40,023 nucleotides of DNA, taken from assembly GCA_003141715.1 (NCBI GenBank), contig PLNF01000137.1:1-40023 (forward strand), given 5' to 3'. The notes under the pieces are model-generated. The model was given only the letters and a program-made list of their open reading frames with translations. It had not been told where the DNA came from and did not search any database. Shown here piece after piece: positions 9,400-18,032 of the stretch; position 1 is the stretch's first letter, and each line of letters starts with the position of its first letter. The position numbers and the translations under genes were made by a program. Origin of the DNA: Bacteroidales bacterium. Its GTDB lineage: Bacteria; Bacteroidota; Bacteroidia; Bacteroidales; VadinHA17.

Positions 9400-9984
9400 A
9401 TGTCAACTATAACACCTACCAGGGATATCGCACTTGAATTGCTTAAAAAATACAATAAGTCTGAAAGTCTCCTGAAGCATGCGCTATCTGTAGAAGGAGT
9501 AATGCGATATATGGCAAAAAAGCATGAAGAGGATGAAGATAAATGGGGAATTATCGGGTTGATTCACGATCTTGATTATGAGATGTATCCGGAGCAACAT
9601 TGTATAATGACTGAAAAATTTTTAAAAGAGAATAACTGGCCTGAGGAATATATCAGGGCGGTACTAAGCCATGGCTGGGGTCTGGCGTCTGATGTTAAAC
9701 CAATTTCATTGCTTGAGAGAACAATCTACGCTGTAGATGAGTTAACCGGTCTGGTTGCTACCAGTGCCCTTGTAAGACCTTCAAAAAGTGTAATGGATAT
9801 GGAAGCAAGATCGGTCAGGAAGAAATGGAAAGATAAAAAGTTTGCTGCCGGAGTGGATCGTTCTGTAATAGAAAAAGGGGCTGAAATGCTTGGAGTTAAT
9901 CTCGACGAGCTGATAACAGATTGTATAATGGGTATGAGGATGGTTGCGAAAGAGATTGGGTTGGGGGGCAAAACTTTGGGATAA
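9400..9984 (+). CDS. HD-domain putative metal-dependent phosphohydrolase
   Basis: A 194-residue cytosolic protein of the HD superfamily. Metal-ligand candidates are His27 (KHALSVE), the HD pair at 56-57 in LIHDLDYEMYPEQH, His90 in VLSHGW and Asp113 in AVDELTGL. These match the pattern of small HDIG-type hydrolases whose substrates are often nucleotides or are unknown. It is a single gene, with 120 bases of A/T-rich sequence before the start and a strong hairpin immediately after the stop, converging on the DUF1080 gene. Confidence 0.85.
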   Translation: MSTITPTRDIALELLKKYNKSESLLKHALSVEGVMRYMAKKHEEDEDKWGIIGLIHDLDYEMYPEQHCIMTEKFLKENNWPEEYIRAVLSHGWGLASDVKPISLLERTIYAVDELTGLVATSALVRPSKSVMDMEARSVRKKWKDKKFAAGVDRSVIEKGAEMLGVNLDELITDCIMGMRMVAKEIGLGGKTLG

Positions 9985-9987
9985 AAA

Positions 9988-10015
9988 ATTAGCCGGATCG
10001 TTTGATCCGGCTAAT
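9988..10015. terminator. Bidirectional Rho-independent terminator
   Basis: A perfect 12-base stem (ATTAGCCGGATC, 9988-9999, paired with 10004-10015) closes a GTTT loop. An A-tract lies to the left (9983-9988) and TAATTT to the right. It sits between two converging genes and could stop transcription in both directions. Confidence 0.85.
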
Positions 10016-10034
10016 TAATTTATCGTTCAGAGTA

Positions 10035-10766
10035 TTATTGAGTAATTTTAAGCTTAATATTTCTGAACCACACATCATTGCCATGGTCCTGAAGCCCTAT
10101 ATAGCCCTCTTTAGCTGTATTTAAAAACCACTCCCAGTCTTTGAATTTTGAATTGGAAACCATCTTTTTCCAGTCTTCTGTCCAGAGATGGTATTCAACA
10201 ACATTTGCACCATTTTGGGCATATACAACTGTTCCCTGGTACACAAGAATATGAACATGGTTCCATTCGCCGGCAGGTTTTGTGTTTTGAGGTTTTGCAG
10301 GTATAAGGTCGTAGAGTGACCCGGCCATGCGGTCGCCATCAACACCAAGCTTGGCATCAGGATGTTTGTCATTATCAAGTATCTGCATCTCCGGAGCTGA
10401 TTTGTAAATAGGTTCATTTGGTATTTCCTGTGCAAGAATAAAAATACCACTGTTTCCACCTTCGGAGATCTTCCATTCGAGATCGAGTTCAAAATTGCTT
10501 AATTTCTTGTCATAGATTATATCACCGCCGCTACCGGCTTCACCGGTTCCGGAACCAATACAATGTAGAGTTCCATCAACCACATTCCATCCTGCCTCAG
10601 GAAAAGCAGGTTTGTTGTAACCGCGCCAACCGGTTGTTGTTTTACCGTCAAAAATGGAGACAAAACCGTCATCTTTTGAGGTTTTTTTGGCGTTTCCGTT
10701 AGATCCGCATGATGTTGCAAGTCCCATAACAAGAACACTAGATAAAATAATGTTAAATAGCTTCAT
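10035..10766 (-). CDS. DUF1080 lipoprotein (3-keto-disaccharide hydrolase family)
   Basis: A 243-residue exported lipoprotein: lipobox LATSC with Cys20 follows a basic start and a hydrophobic core. The mature part is a DUF1080 jelly-roll (Pfam 3-keto-disaccharide hydrolase), opening with FVSIFDGKTTTGWRGY and including NFELDLEWKISEGGNSGIF, PEMQILDNDKH and the C-terminal IGLQDHGNDVWFRNIKL. Family members hydrolyse glycosides whose sugar has been oxidised at C3. It is the last gene of a leftward group with a Gfo/Idh/MocA oxidoreductase 59 bases upstream, the oxidase-plus-hydrolase pairing expected for that chemistry. A hairpin in the gap may tune its expression. The family call is strong; the exact substrate is unknown. 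Confidence 0.9.
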   Translation of the reverse strand: MKLFNIILSSVLVMGLATSCGSNGNAKKTSKDDGFVSIFDGKTTTGWRGYNKPAFPEAGWNVVDGTLHCIGSGTGEAGSGGDIIYDKKLSNFELDLEWKISEGGNSGIFILAQEIPNEPIYKSAPEMQILDNDKHPDAKLGVDGDRMAGSLYDLIPAKPQNTKPAGEWNHVHILVYQGTVVYAQNGANVVEYHLWTEDWKKMVSNSKFKDWEWFLNTAKEGYIGLQDHGNDVWFRNIKLKITQ

Positions 10767-10790
10767 AATACATAATATATTAAAAGTTAA

Positions 10791-10819
10791 AAGTCACAGA
10801 TAAAAATTTGCTGTGACTT
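10791..10819 (-). terminator. Intercistronic hairpin
   Basis: A 9-base perfect stem (AAGTCACAG against CTGTGACTT) lies in the 59-base gap between the oxidoreductase and the downstream DUF1080 lipoprotein gene. On the minus strand it is followed by TTTTAACTTTT. It could act as a weak terminator, attenuator or mRNA 3'-end stabiliser. Confidence 0.5.
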
Positions 10820-10825
10820 AATTTA

Positions 10826-12325
10826 TTAAACAGGCATATCAGGTAAAGTAAATCCTTTGCGATAAGTATGTTTTACCATTTCAGCAGCAAATTCTTTTGC
10901 ATTAAGCTTAACGTCTGGTCTGTTGAATTTAGGATCACCATCAACGATTGTGAAATTATCTGAGATAGTAAGTCTTACTGAGTCATCGGCGCCAATGTTT
11001 GTGAACTCCATTTTCTCTCCGTTCCATTCAAGTGTTTTGTTAAGCCCCTGAAGCCGGACAGCAAGGACACCCATAACAACCATTTCGTTGAATGGACCTG
11101 CTTCTGAAAAATCAGATTTTGATTTAACTCTGGTCTCAGCACTTTCTTTACATGCACGTACCCAGTCCATTTCATGACCGCCCTGCATAGCTTTCTCGAT
11201 TCTTCTTTCGGTTTTTGGCACAACTGGTTTACGGCCTGATAATAACCATGGGTCTTTACCATAGCAACCACAGACAAGAATGTCGTTTGAACCGTGGAAT
11301 AAAACTCCGCCGCCGCCATCATTCATATTTTTTCCGGCAGGCCAGCCGGCTGGTTTAGTAGGTTCGAGACCACCGTCAAACCAGGTTACTTCAACCTGAG
11401 GATACTTGATTTTTGCTCCCTTTGGTGCAATTCTTTCCGGGAATGTAAGAGTAACCATCTGTGCATTAGGTGCGCAATCGGTCAATAACAATGTTGAACT
11501 GGCCTGAGCTTTTATCGGGTATCCCAATTTGAGAGATTTGAATATAGGATGCATAATGTGGCAAGCCATATCGCCAAGAGCGCCTGTTCCAAAATCCCAC
11601 CAGCCTCTCCAGTTCCATGGAGTGTAGATGCTATTATAAGGACGCATCTTGGTCGGACCTATAAAAAGATCCCAGTTAAGAGTGTCAGGAACCCATTCAC
11701 CTTTGGGAACATTTAATCCCTGCGGCCAAATCGGGCGATCAGTAAAAGCTTCAACTTTTCTTACTTCACCGATTTCACCGCTCTGTATCCATTCAATTGA
11801 TTGGTTTACACCTTCATCCGAAGAACCCTGGTTACCCATCTGTGTTGCAACTTTGTATTTTGCTGCCAGTTTTGTTAATAGCCTTGATTCGTAGACAGTA
11901 TGGGTTAATGGTTTCTGGCAATAAACATGCTTGCCCAGCTGGATAGCGTTTGATGCAACAACAGCGTGAGAATGGTCTGCAGTAGCAACAATAACTGCAT
12001 CAATTGACTTGCTCATCTCATCAAACATCTTACGCCAATCCCAGTATGCTTTCGCATCTGGATTTGCGGCAAATACTTTTTTCGCATATCCCCAGTCAAC
12101 ATCGCAGAGAGCGACTATGTTTTCTGTAGGTTTAACGTTCTTCAGGTTTGAATTACCCATACCACCAATACCAACAACAGCAATATTCAGCTTGTCACTG
12201 GGAGCCGGAGTTTTGCGGCCAAGGCCACTGACAACAGAGCTTGGTAGTATAGTCAAACCTGCAGCAACAGCACCGGTAGTTCCAAGAAACGTCCGGCGTG
12301 TAATGTGTTTTGAATTTTCTTTCAT
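10826..12325 (-). CDS. Tat-exported Gfo/Idh/MocA family oxidoreductase
   Basis: A 499-residue NAD(P)-dependent sugar oxidoreductase. The twin-arginine signal is TRRTFLGTTG at residues 9-18 with a hydrophobic stretch after it. The Rossmann loop is GIGGMG at 52-57, an acidic strand end is ALCDVD near 72-77, and QKPL at 137-140 carries the usual catalytic-site Lys. The C-terminal half contains WRGWWDFGTGALGDMACHIMHP, typical of the large Bacteroidota/Planctomycetota branch of this family. In Zymomonas, the Tat-exported relative glucose-fructose oxidoreductase keeps NADP tightly bound; a similar arrangement is inferred here because free NAD(P) is absent from the periplasm. It lies between two DUF1080 genes in the same direction, suggesting it makes or consumes 3-keto sugars. 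Confidence 0.92.
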   Translation of the reverse strand: MKENSKHITRRTFLGTTGAVAAGLTILPSSVVSGLGRKTPAPSDKLNIAVVGIGGMGNSNLKNVKPTENIVALCDVDWGYAKKVFAANPDAKAYWDWRKMFDEMSKSIDAVIVATADHSHAVVASNAIQLGKHVYCQKPLTHTVYESRLLTKLAAKYKVATQMGNQGSSDEGVNQSIEWIQSGEIGEVRKVEAFTDRPIWPQGLNVPKGEWVPDTLNWDLFIGPTKMRPYNSIYTPWNWRGWWDFGTGALGDMACHIMHPIFKSLKLGYPIKAQASSTLLLTDCAPNAQMVTLTFPERIAPKGAKIKYPQVEVTWFDGGLEPTKPAGWPAGKNMNDGGGGVLFHGSNDILVCGCYGKDPWLLSGRKPVVPKTERRIEKAMQGGHEMDWVRACKESAETRVKSKSDFSEAGPFNEMVVMGVLAVRLQGLNKTLEWNGEKMEFTNIGADDSVRLTISDNFTIVDGDPKFNRPDVKLNAKEFAAEMVKHTYRKGFTLPDMPV

Positions 12326-12381
12326 TTCAGGTAAATTAAAATTTATAATTGATCGATAAAATTAATAATTTTAAATTAAGT

Positions 12382-12396
12382 CAGACACCCTGTCTG
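12382..12396 (-). terminator. Short intercistronic hairpin
   Basis: CAGACA-CCC-TGTCTG is a perfect 6-base stem in the 97-base gap between the upstream DUF1080 gene and the oxidoreductase. On the minus strand it is followed by A/T-rich sequence (TTAATTT) rather than a pure T run, so an attenuating or processing role is more likely than full termination. Confidence 0.35.
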
Positions 12397-12422
12397 CAAT
12401 ATTTAAAAACATATAAATAATG

Positions 12423-13214
12423 CTACAATTCTCTTATCCATATATTTCTATATCCAACAGGATTTCCATGATCCTGTAATTCAATGCTTCCCGGACCATG
12501 TCTCCTGATAAAATATTCAGGAATTCCAATATATTCAGTCGGACCTCTCACGATTACATTATTCTGAATCAGAACACCATTTTGAAGAACAGTAACCCTT
12601 GGAGGAGTAGCATAAACGGTTGAGTCATTTCCGAAAGTCGGCGCAGTATAAATAATATCATATGTCTGCCATTCGCCTGGTTTCCTGCACACATTTACCA
12701 AAGGAGGATATTGTTTATAGATACTCCCTGCCTGACCATTACGATAAGTGCGATTATCGTAGCTATCAAGTACCTGTACCTCATAAAGTTCCTGTAAGAA
12801 CACACCGCTATTACCCCTTCCCTGACTTTCCCCTGTCACTTCAGAGGGTGTTTTCCATTCAATATGTAACTGAAAATTTTGAAATTTACGCTTACTTTTT
12901 ATGTATCCGGCTCCCCTGACACTTACTAAAGCCCCATCCTTTACAATCCACTTTGAAGGATTTCCCTGGATATCTGTCCATTGTGCATTCACATCAGTTC
13001 CGTTGAATAAAACGATAGCATCTGAAGATGCATCTGAATTTGTGACTCCCGGTTGAATTATTTTTACTTCAGGCTCCCATATCTCGGTCATCCCCGGGGT
13101 CATCTTCTCAGGCTCAGGAAACTTCAAAGGAGCAGGTTTAGTGGTTTGTGGTGTTTGTCCTATACCGTAAACACATGTTAACAACATTGAACTGATAATC
13201 AACAATTTTTTCAT
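12423..13214 (-). CDS. Secreted DUF1080 protein (3-keto-disaccharide hydrolase family)
   Basis: A 263-residue exported protein with Sec signal MKKLLIISSMLLTCVYGIGQ. After a proline-rich linker (about residues 21-60), the DUF1080 fold begins with DAIVLFNGTDVNAQW and continues with FQNFQLHIEWKTP, GRGNSGVFLQELYEVQVLDSY and the C-terminal IELQDHGNPVGYRNIWIREL. It is the first gene of the leftward group DUF1080 - Gfo/Idh/MocA - DUF1080 and faces the divergent LacI regulator. It differs from the downstream DUF1080 lipoprotein in its signal type and in the linker, so the two are probably not redundant. The likely location is the periplasm. Confidence 0.9.
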   Translation of the reverse strand: MKKLLIISSMLLTCVYGIGQTPQTTKPAPLKFPEPEKMTPGMTEIWEPEVKIIQPGVTNSDASSDAIVLFNGTDVNAQWTDIQGNPSKWIVKDGALVSVRGAGYIKSKRKFQNFQLHIEWKTPSEVTGESQGRGNSGVFLQELYEVQVLDSYDNRTYRNGQAGSIYKQYPPLVNVCRKPGEWQTYDIIYTAPTFGNDSTVYATPPRVTVLQNGVLIQNNVIVRGPTEYIGIPEYFIRRHGPGSIELQDHGNPVGYRNIWIREL

Positions 13215-13287
13215 TTTTTTATTCTGATTAAATTAATTAATAGCTAGGCACAACCGAATAAGAATTTATTTATGCCGTTGTTTTACA

Positions 13288-13295
13288 CAAATATA
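13288..13295 (-). promoter_or_regulatory. Candidate -7 promoter box for the DUF1080/oxidoreductase group
   Basis: The minus strand reads TATATTTG, matching TAnnTTTG, 74 bases upstream of the first gene of the leftward group. It lies in the 274-base divergent region shared with the LacI-type gene. No clear -33 TTG was seen. Confidence 0.4.
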
Positions 13296-13389
13296 ATGCG
13301 TGATTTTTGAAAAACCTAATGATATCTATCTCCTTATTAATAATATGATATTCATGCTTTTGAGAAAGGAATGTGATATTTGTCTCTAA

Positions 13390-13415
13390 TTTAATAATTT
13401 AATAATTTAATAATT
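13390..13415. repeat. Short tandem repeat, period 8 (TTTAATAA x3)
   Basis: Three perfect copies of TTTAATAA followed by a partial fourth, about 75 bases before the LacI-type start. Copy-number change here would alter promoter or leader spacing; no evidence of variation can be seen from one sequence. Confidence 0.6.
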
Positions 13416-13488
13416 GGACCTAATTTGTTTGAAGATCAGATTTTTTAACTTAATTTTAACAATAGGGATAAAAACGGGGATAGAGAAA

Positions 13489-14523
13489 ATGCATAAGGGA
13501 CAGGTAACAATAAAGGATATTGCCAAAGAGCTTGGGATTTCTCCATCAACTGTATCAAAAGCTTTGAAAGGGCATCGTGATATCAGTAGTTCAACAAAAC
13601 AGTCGGTGAGGGAGCTTGCTGAGAAATGGAATTATAAACCTGACCAGATTGCCTTAAGTCTGAAAAGCGGCTTGAGCAAAACAATTGGAGTTATTGTTCC
13701 TGAAATGGACCACTATTTCTTTTCAACTGTGATCGGTGGTATTGAAGATCTGGCATATGATTCAGGATATCATGTAATTTTTTGTCAGTCAAGTGAACTA
13801 TATGCCAGGGAAGTAAAGGCTGTTGAGACACTCCTCTCCAACCGGGTTGATGGAATTCTAGTATCAGTTTCCAAGATGACAGATAACTTTGACCATTTCA
13901 GAAAAATACAGGATAATAATATACCCCTTGTTTTTTTTGACAGAATCTGTGAGGATATGGATACCGACAGGGTTATTGTTGATGATGAGACAGGGGCCTA
14001 TGAAGCTGTTAAACATCTCATTGCAATAGGTTGTAAAAATATTGTACATCTTTCTGGTCCGCCAAACCTATTGATTGGAAAAAACCGGAAAGATGGGTAT
14101 CTGAGGGCTCTGAGAGAACACAATATACCTTTAGATGAAAACAATGTTATAAGGTGCGACTCCAGAGAGGAGGCAGCTTTAGTTGTCCCCGGATTATTAA
14201 AAAGAGCAGATAAACCTGACGGGATTTTTGCTGTAAATGATCTTACAGCTGCTGCGGCTATGAGAATTATAATAGATATGGGATATAGTATTCCTGACGA
14301 TATAGCGGTAGTAGGATTTACAAGCGGATTAATTTCCGATATTACAAATCCGACACTTACATCCGTTGCACAGCATGGGTACTTAATTGGCAAAGAAGCA
14401 GCCAGACTACTGATTGACCGACTCGAGAAGAAACATGACCTGCCGTCGCAGACAAAAATCATTAAAACTGAACTTGTCGTAAAAGGGTCTACATTACGGA
14501 ATAAGGTTAAAGGCAAAAGGTGA
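13489..14523 (+). CDS. LacI-family transcriptional regulator
   Basis: A 344-residue repressor-type regulator. The start at 13489 puts the DNA-binding domain at the N-terminus (MHKGQVTIKDIAKELGISPS, helix-turn-helix near residues 5-25, hinge helix near 45-60); an in-frame ATG at 13414 would add 25 hydrophobic residues and is unlikely. The rest is a periplasmic-binding-protein-like effector domain with SKTIGVIVPEMDHYFFSTVI, NRVDGILVSVS, PLVFFDRI and PDGIFAVNDLTAAAAM. It should bind a sugar or sugar derivative in the cytosol. It is divergent from the DUF1080/oxidoreductase group and 484 bases upstream of susC, so both are plausible targets. A palindrome with an AAACGTTT core upstream of susC is a candidate operator. 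Confidence 0.93.
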   Translation: MHKGQVTIKDIAKELGISPSTVSKALKGHRDISSSTKQSVRELAEKWNYKPDQIALSLKSGLSKTIGVIVPEMDHYFFSTVIGGIEDLAYDSGYHVIFCQSSELYAREVKAVETLLSNRVDGILVSVSKMTDNFDHFRKIQDNNIPLVFFDRICEDMDTDRVIVDDETGAYEAVKHLIAIGCKNIVHLSGPPNLLIGKNRKDGYLRALREHNIPLDENNVIRCDSREEAALVVPGLLKRADKPDGIFAVNDLTAAAAMRIIIDMGYSIPDDIAVVGFTSGLISDITNPTLTSVAQHGYLIGKEAARLLIDRLEKKHDLPSQTKIIKTELVVKGSTLRNKVKGKR

Positions 14524-14654
14524 AATGTGAAACCTGAATAATCTTTTATCGACAATTTTTCCGCTTCAAACTTCAACTTTAAATTCAGCAATAATTTATT
14601 TTCTTTTTTAATAGCCATTTTCTGCCTTTAAAATAAATATTTTTTATTCTTTCA

Positions 14655-14668
14655 GAAAACGTTTGAAA
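14655..14668. promoter_or_regulatory. Candidate LacI-family operator
   Basis: GAAAACGTTTGAAA carries the perfect 8-base palindrome AAACGTTT with a central CG, the hallmark of LacI/GalR-family operators. It lies 132 bases downstream of the regulator stop and about 150 bases upstream of the candidate susC promoter box. No second copy was noticed in the divergent DUF1080 promoter. Confidence 0.45.
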
Positions 14669-14803
14669 CAAAATCAATCGATCATTTTTGTCTGGATTTT
14701 ATTCAGGTTTATTAGTCACTATCACCATGTTATGTTAATAATTTTATTTAAAAATTTTACAATTAATTTCATTTTAATATTTTTTTAATACGAATTTAAT
14801 ATT

Positions 14804-14811
14804 TACATTTG
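14804..14811 (+). promoter_or_regulatory. Candidate -7 promoter box for susC
   Basis: TACATTTG matches the Bacteroidota TAnnTTTG element; transcription would start near 14818 and give a leader of about 190 bases. A convincing -33 TTG is missing, so this is a pattern match only. Confidence 0.45.
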
Positions 14812-15007
14812 CCCATCAGCAATCATACAGAAATTATAATTGCCTGATATATTGATAACATGGGGATCTAAACTTAGTTTTTTTTGACGTTGACATACTT
14901 AATTCTTTATGTACCTGCAACAAAATTATATACCTGAAAGGGTATTTTCTATCTATAATTTTAACTATAATAAACCTAAAAATCAGCTAACCTAAAAAAA
15001 ATCAACT

Positions 15008-18000
15008 ATGGCAACATTGCGAAATTTTGTTTTTTTATGGAGGAGAGGCATATTAACGCTTCTTCTTTTTGGCTTTGCGATCAGCTTCGCTTGCGCTCAG
15101 GGAAGAACTGTTAAAGGCAAAGTAACTTCTGCAACGGAAGGACCACTTCCCGGAGTTAACATTGTGCTCCAGGGATCTGTACAGGGAACCATGACCGATG
15201 CAGGTGGTAACTACAGCATAGCAGTTCCAGGTCCGGAAGCTGTGCTTGTCTTTTCATTTATCAGTTACACCACACAAACTGTAACTGTTGGAAATCAGTC
15301 TACAATAGACGTGGTGCTGGCTCCGGCGATGAGTTCTCTCAACGAAGTTGTTGTTACAGGTTATGGCACACAGAAGAAAAGAGAGGTTACCAGTTCCATT
15401 ACAAGCGTAAAATCCGATGAGTTCAATAAAGGTAGTGTTAACAATCCGGTGGAGTTGATTCAGGGCAAGGTAGCCGGTTTATCGATCAGTAAACCGGGAA
15501 GCAACCCGAACGGAATGTATGATATACGCCTGAGGGGGTTGAGTACTATCGGTGCAAATCTGGGGCCGCTGGTGATAATTGACGGTGTAATCGGGGCAGA
15601 TCTTAATAACGTTGATCCTAATGATATTGAATCAATAAACGTTTTAAAGGATGGTTCTGCAGCTGCCATTTACGGAACAAGAGGTTCGAGCGGTGTTATC
15701 CTTGTGCAGACAAAGAAGGGTAAAAAAGGCACTGCTGTAATCGACTATAATGTTTATGTTACTGCAGAAATGGTTGCCAAGAATACAAATGTTATGAATG
15801 CCGCAGAATGGAGAGCAATGTCAGCTGAAGTAGGATTGGGAACAGACTTTGGAGCAAACACCGACTGGTTCAAGCAAATTGAACAGACAGCTATATCTCA
15901 GGTCCATAATATTTCTATGTCAGGAGGTACTGATAAGACCAGTTACCGTGCCTCAATCAACTACCGTGACAATGAAGGTATCCTGATCACAACCGGGAAT
16001 CAACAGCTCAATGGTAGAATCAATATTACACAGAAAGCATTAAATGATAAACTCACATTGGATTTAAATCTTGGTGCTACTGAAAATAACAAACAGCTCG
16101 GTCACGACGCTGCATTCCGTTATGCATCAATCTACAATCCAACTGCACCTGTAACCAGCACAGATCCTGCATATACGCAGTATGGCGGATATTTCCAGCA
16201 GGTACTTTTCGATTATTATAACCCAGTAGCTATCCTGAAATTAGATACTCAGAACCAGAAAGACAGACTTCTTAACATGTCGGTAAAAGGTACTTATGAG
16301 ATCGTTAAAAACCTCAACATCGATGCTTTTTATTCATTCCAGACCTCCAATCAACACAGAAGTGAATATTGTAGTAAATATGATTACTGGGGTGGAATGA
16401 ACAGGAATGGTTTAGCTACAGTGCAGGATGATAACCAAGAAAGTAAACTTTTTGAATCTACCCTGCATTATATTGGTGATGTAACTTCTGCAATAAACCT
16501 TAGTGTATTGGGTGGCTATTCTTACCAGGAATTTGTAAATGACGAATCATATCTTCAAGCTGGCAACTTCCTGACAGATGATTTTTCCTTCAATAACTTT
16601 GCTGCTGCTCTTGACTGGAAAAACGGAAAAGGCACAGTCACAAGTTTTAAAAACTCAAATAAACTTATTGCATTTTTTGGACGTGTTAATCTGAATATCA
16701 ACAGTATGTGGTTTGTAACTGCCAGTGCCAGGTATGAAGGCTCATCACGATTTGGCTCAGCCAACAAATGGGGTATGTTTCCGGCCATCGGAGGAGGCGC
16801 TGATTTATCGAAACTGATAAATTTAGATTTTATTGACAACCTCAAGTTGCGTGTTAACTATGGGATAACGGGAAACCAGCCTTCAGATAGTTATTTGTCG
16901 TTGCAACGTCTGGGTCCTCAGGGCAATTTTTATTATAACGGTAATTTTGTTTTCGGTTATTCTCCTGTAAGTAATGCAAATACTGATCTCAAATGGGAAA
17001 AGAAAGGTGAATTTGATGCAGGATTTGATTTTTCACTCTTTAGCTCAAAATTGTCAGGTTCATTTGACTTTTATACAAGAATAACAAAAGATTTGTTATT
17101 CCAATATCAGGTGCCGGTGCCACCAAATCTCTATAACCAGGCATGGTTGAATCTTGGTAAGATAAAAAGTAGCGGTTTGGAGTTATCACTTAATTATAAT
17201 GTCGTCAAGAAAGGAGACTTCAATTACAGCATATCACTTACGCCTTCTTACATTCTTGAGAACACACTTGTTTCACTGTCCGGTACTTATAATGGCGCTG
17301 AGCTGAATTATGGAAGACAGGAACTGGGTGATATGGGCTCACCCGGACAGAACGGAACTCCCATAGCAGTGGTACAGGAAGGCAAGCCGCTCGGACAAAT
17401 TCTAGCATATGTGTATCAGGGAATTGATGCATCCGGTAAGTTTATCTTTAAAGACACAAACGGTGATAACACAATCAGCGCTGCTGACCGGGTGGTAGTA
17501 GGTAACGGTTTACCCAAGTTTCTGATGGGATTTGGCAATACGCTTACTTATAAAAACTGGGACCTGAATGTTTTCTTCCGTGGTGTATTCGGACACGACC
17601 TTGTCAATTCTTTCCGTGCATTTTATGAAGTACCGGCTTATATCACATCATACAACCTGCCCAAGACAACAGCAAATATGCGTAACGCTGACGGAACACT
17701 ACTGGCCGTTACTTCAGGTACCTTATCAAGCAAGTATGTTGAAAAAGGAGATTTTGTTTCTCTCGATAACATGGCTTTAGGCTATAACTTCGTTTTGCCA
17801 AAAACTTCTGCATTCAGCAAAATAAGGGTGTATGTTGCCGGTAACAACTTGTTCTATATTACCAAATATTCCGGTGTGGATCCAAACCCGAGATATGTAG
17901 ATAGTGATCCTACATTGGGAACTTATAATAGTCCGCTCGTAACTGGTATCGACAGAAGAGACACATGGTTCAGGTCCAGATCGGTAACTTTTGGTGCAAA

Positions 18001-18013
18001 CTTTGTTTTTTAA
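15008..18013 (+). CDS. SusC/RagA-type TonB-dependent outer-membrane transporter
   Basis: A 1001-residue outer-membrane barrel that imports glycans or oligosaccharides with energy from TonB. The signal peptide ends near ACAQ (residue 31). Residues about 34-107 are the carboxypeptidase-regulatory-like N-terminal extension (GRTVKGKVTSATEGPLPGVNI). A TonB-box-like EVVVTGYG lies at 113-120, and the plug domain runs to about 235 (NDIESINVLKDGSAAAIYGTRGSSG). The remainder is the barrel, ending in the aromatic C-terminus SVTFGANFVF. The length is normal for the family. The partner SusD gene starts 19 bases downstream. Its specificity cannot be read, but the surrounding DUF1080 and Gfo/Idh/MocA genes point to a sugar substrate. 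A decayed paralogue lies at 30718-32401. Confidence 0.96.
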   Translation: MATLRNFVFLWRRGILTLLLFGFAISFACAQGRTVKGKVTSATEGPLPGVNIVLQGSVQGTMTDAGGNYSIAVPGPEAVLVFSFISYTTQTVTVGNQSTIDVVLAPAMSSLNEVVVTGYGTQKKREVTSSITSVKSDEFNKGSVNNPVELIQGKVAGLSISKPGSNPNGMYDIRLRGLSTIGANLGPLVIIDGVIGADLNNVDPNDIESINVLKDGSAAAIYGTRGSSGVILVQTKKGKKGTAVIDYNVYVTAEMVAKNTNVMNAAEWRAMSAEVGLGTDFGANTDWFKQIEQTAISQVHNISMSGGTDKTSYRASINYRDNEGILITTGNQQLNGRINITQKALNDKLTLDLNLGATENNKQLGHDAAFRYASIYNPTAPVTSTDPAYTQYGGYFQQVLFDYYNPVAILKLDTQNQKDRLLNMSVKGTYEIVKNLNIDAFYSFQTSNQHRSEYCSKYDYWGGMNRNGLATVQDDNQESKLFESTLHYIGDVTSAINLSVLGGYSYQEFVNDESYLQAGNFLTDDFSFNNFAAALDWKNGKGTVTSFKNSNKLIAFFGRVNLNINSMWFVTASARYEGSSRFGSANKWGMFPAIGGGADLSKLINLDFIDNLKLRVNYGITGNQPSDSYLSLQRLGPQGNFYYNGNFVFGYSPVSNANTDLKWEKKGEFDAGFDFSLFSSKLSGSFDFYTRITKDLLFQYQVPVPPNLYNQAWLNLGKIKSSGLELSLNYNVVKKGDFNYSISLTPSYILENTLVSLSGTYNGAELNYGRQELGDMGSPGQNGTPIAVVQEGKPLGQILAYVYQGIDASGKFIFKDTNGDNTISAADRVVVGNGLPKFLMGFGNTLTYKNWDLNVFFRGVFGHDLVNSFRAFYEVPAYITSYNLPKTTANMRNADGTLLAVTSGTLSSKYVEKGDFVSLDNMALGYNFVLPKTSAFSKIRVYVAGNNLFYITKYSGVDPNPRYVDSDPTLGTYNSPLVTGIDRRDTWFRSRSVTFGANFVF

Positions 18014-18032
18014 CCCTGAAAATGAATAAGAT

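Larger units (their letters stand above)
14524..15007 (+). other. Long regulatory leader between the LacI gene and susC
   Basis: 484 bases without a convincing gene and strongly A/T-rich. It holds a LacI-type palindrome (14655-14668) and a TAnnTTTG-like box (14804-14811), leaving a 5' leader of about 190 bases before the SusC start. No known riboswitch was recognised. The last 30 bases before susC are A-rich and lack a Shine-Dalgarno site, as is usual in this phylum. Confidence 0.6.

Noticed and set aside
10121-10492. 123-codon frame within the DUF1080 lipoprotein
   Set aside because: Out-of-frame shadow on the same strand as a well-supported gene, without signal or domain.
13390-13415. TTTAATAA tandem array as a CRISPR or origin element
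   Set aside because: Only three 8-base units without spacers or DnaA-box context; a simple A/T repeat.
13998-14618. Long open frame opposite the LacI gene (206 codons, minus strand)
   Set aside because: It is antisense to a clear LacI-family gene, has low-complexity Ser/Ile/Leu-rich composition and no recognisable domain; a shadow frame.
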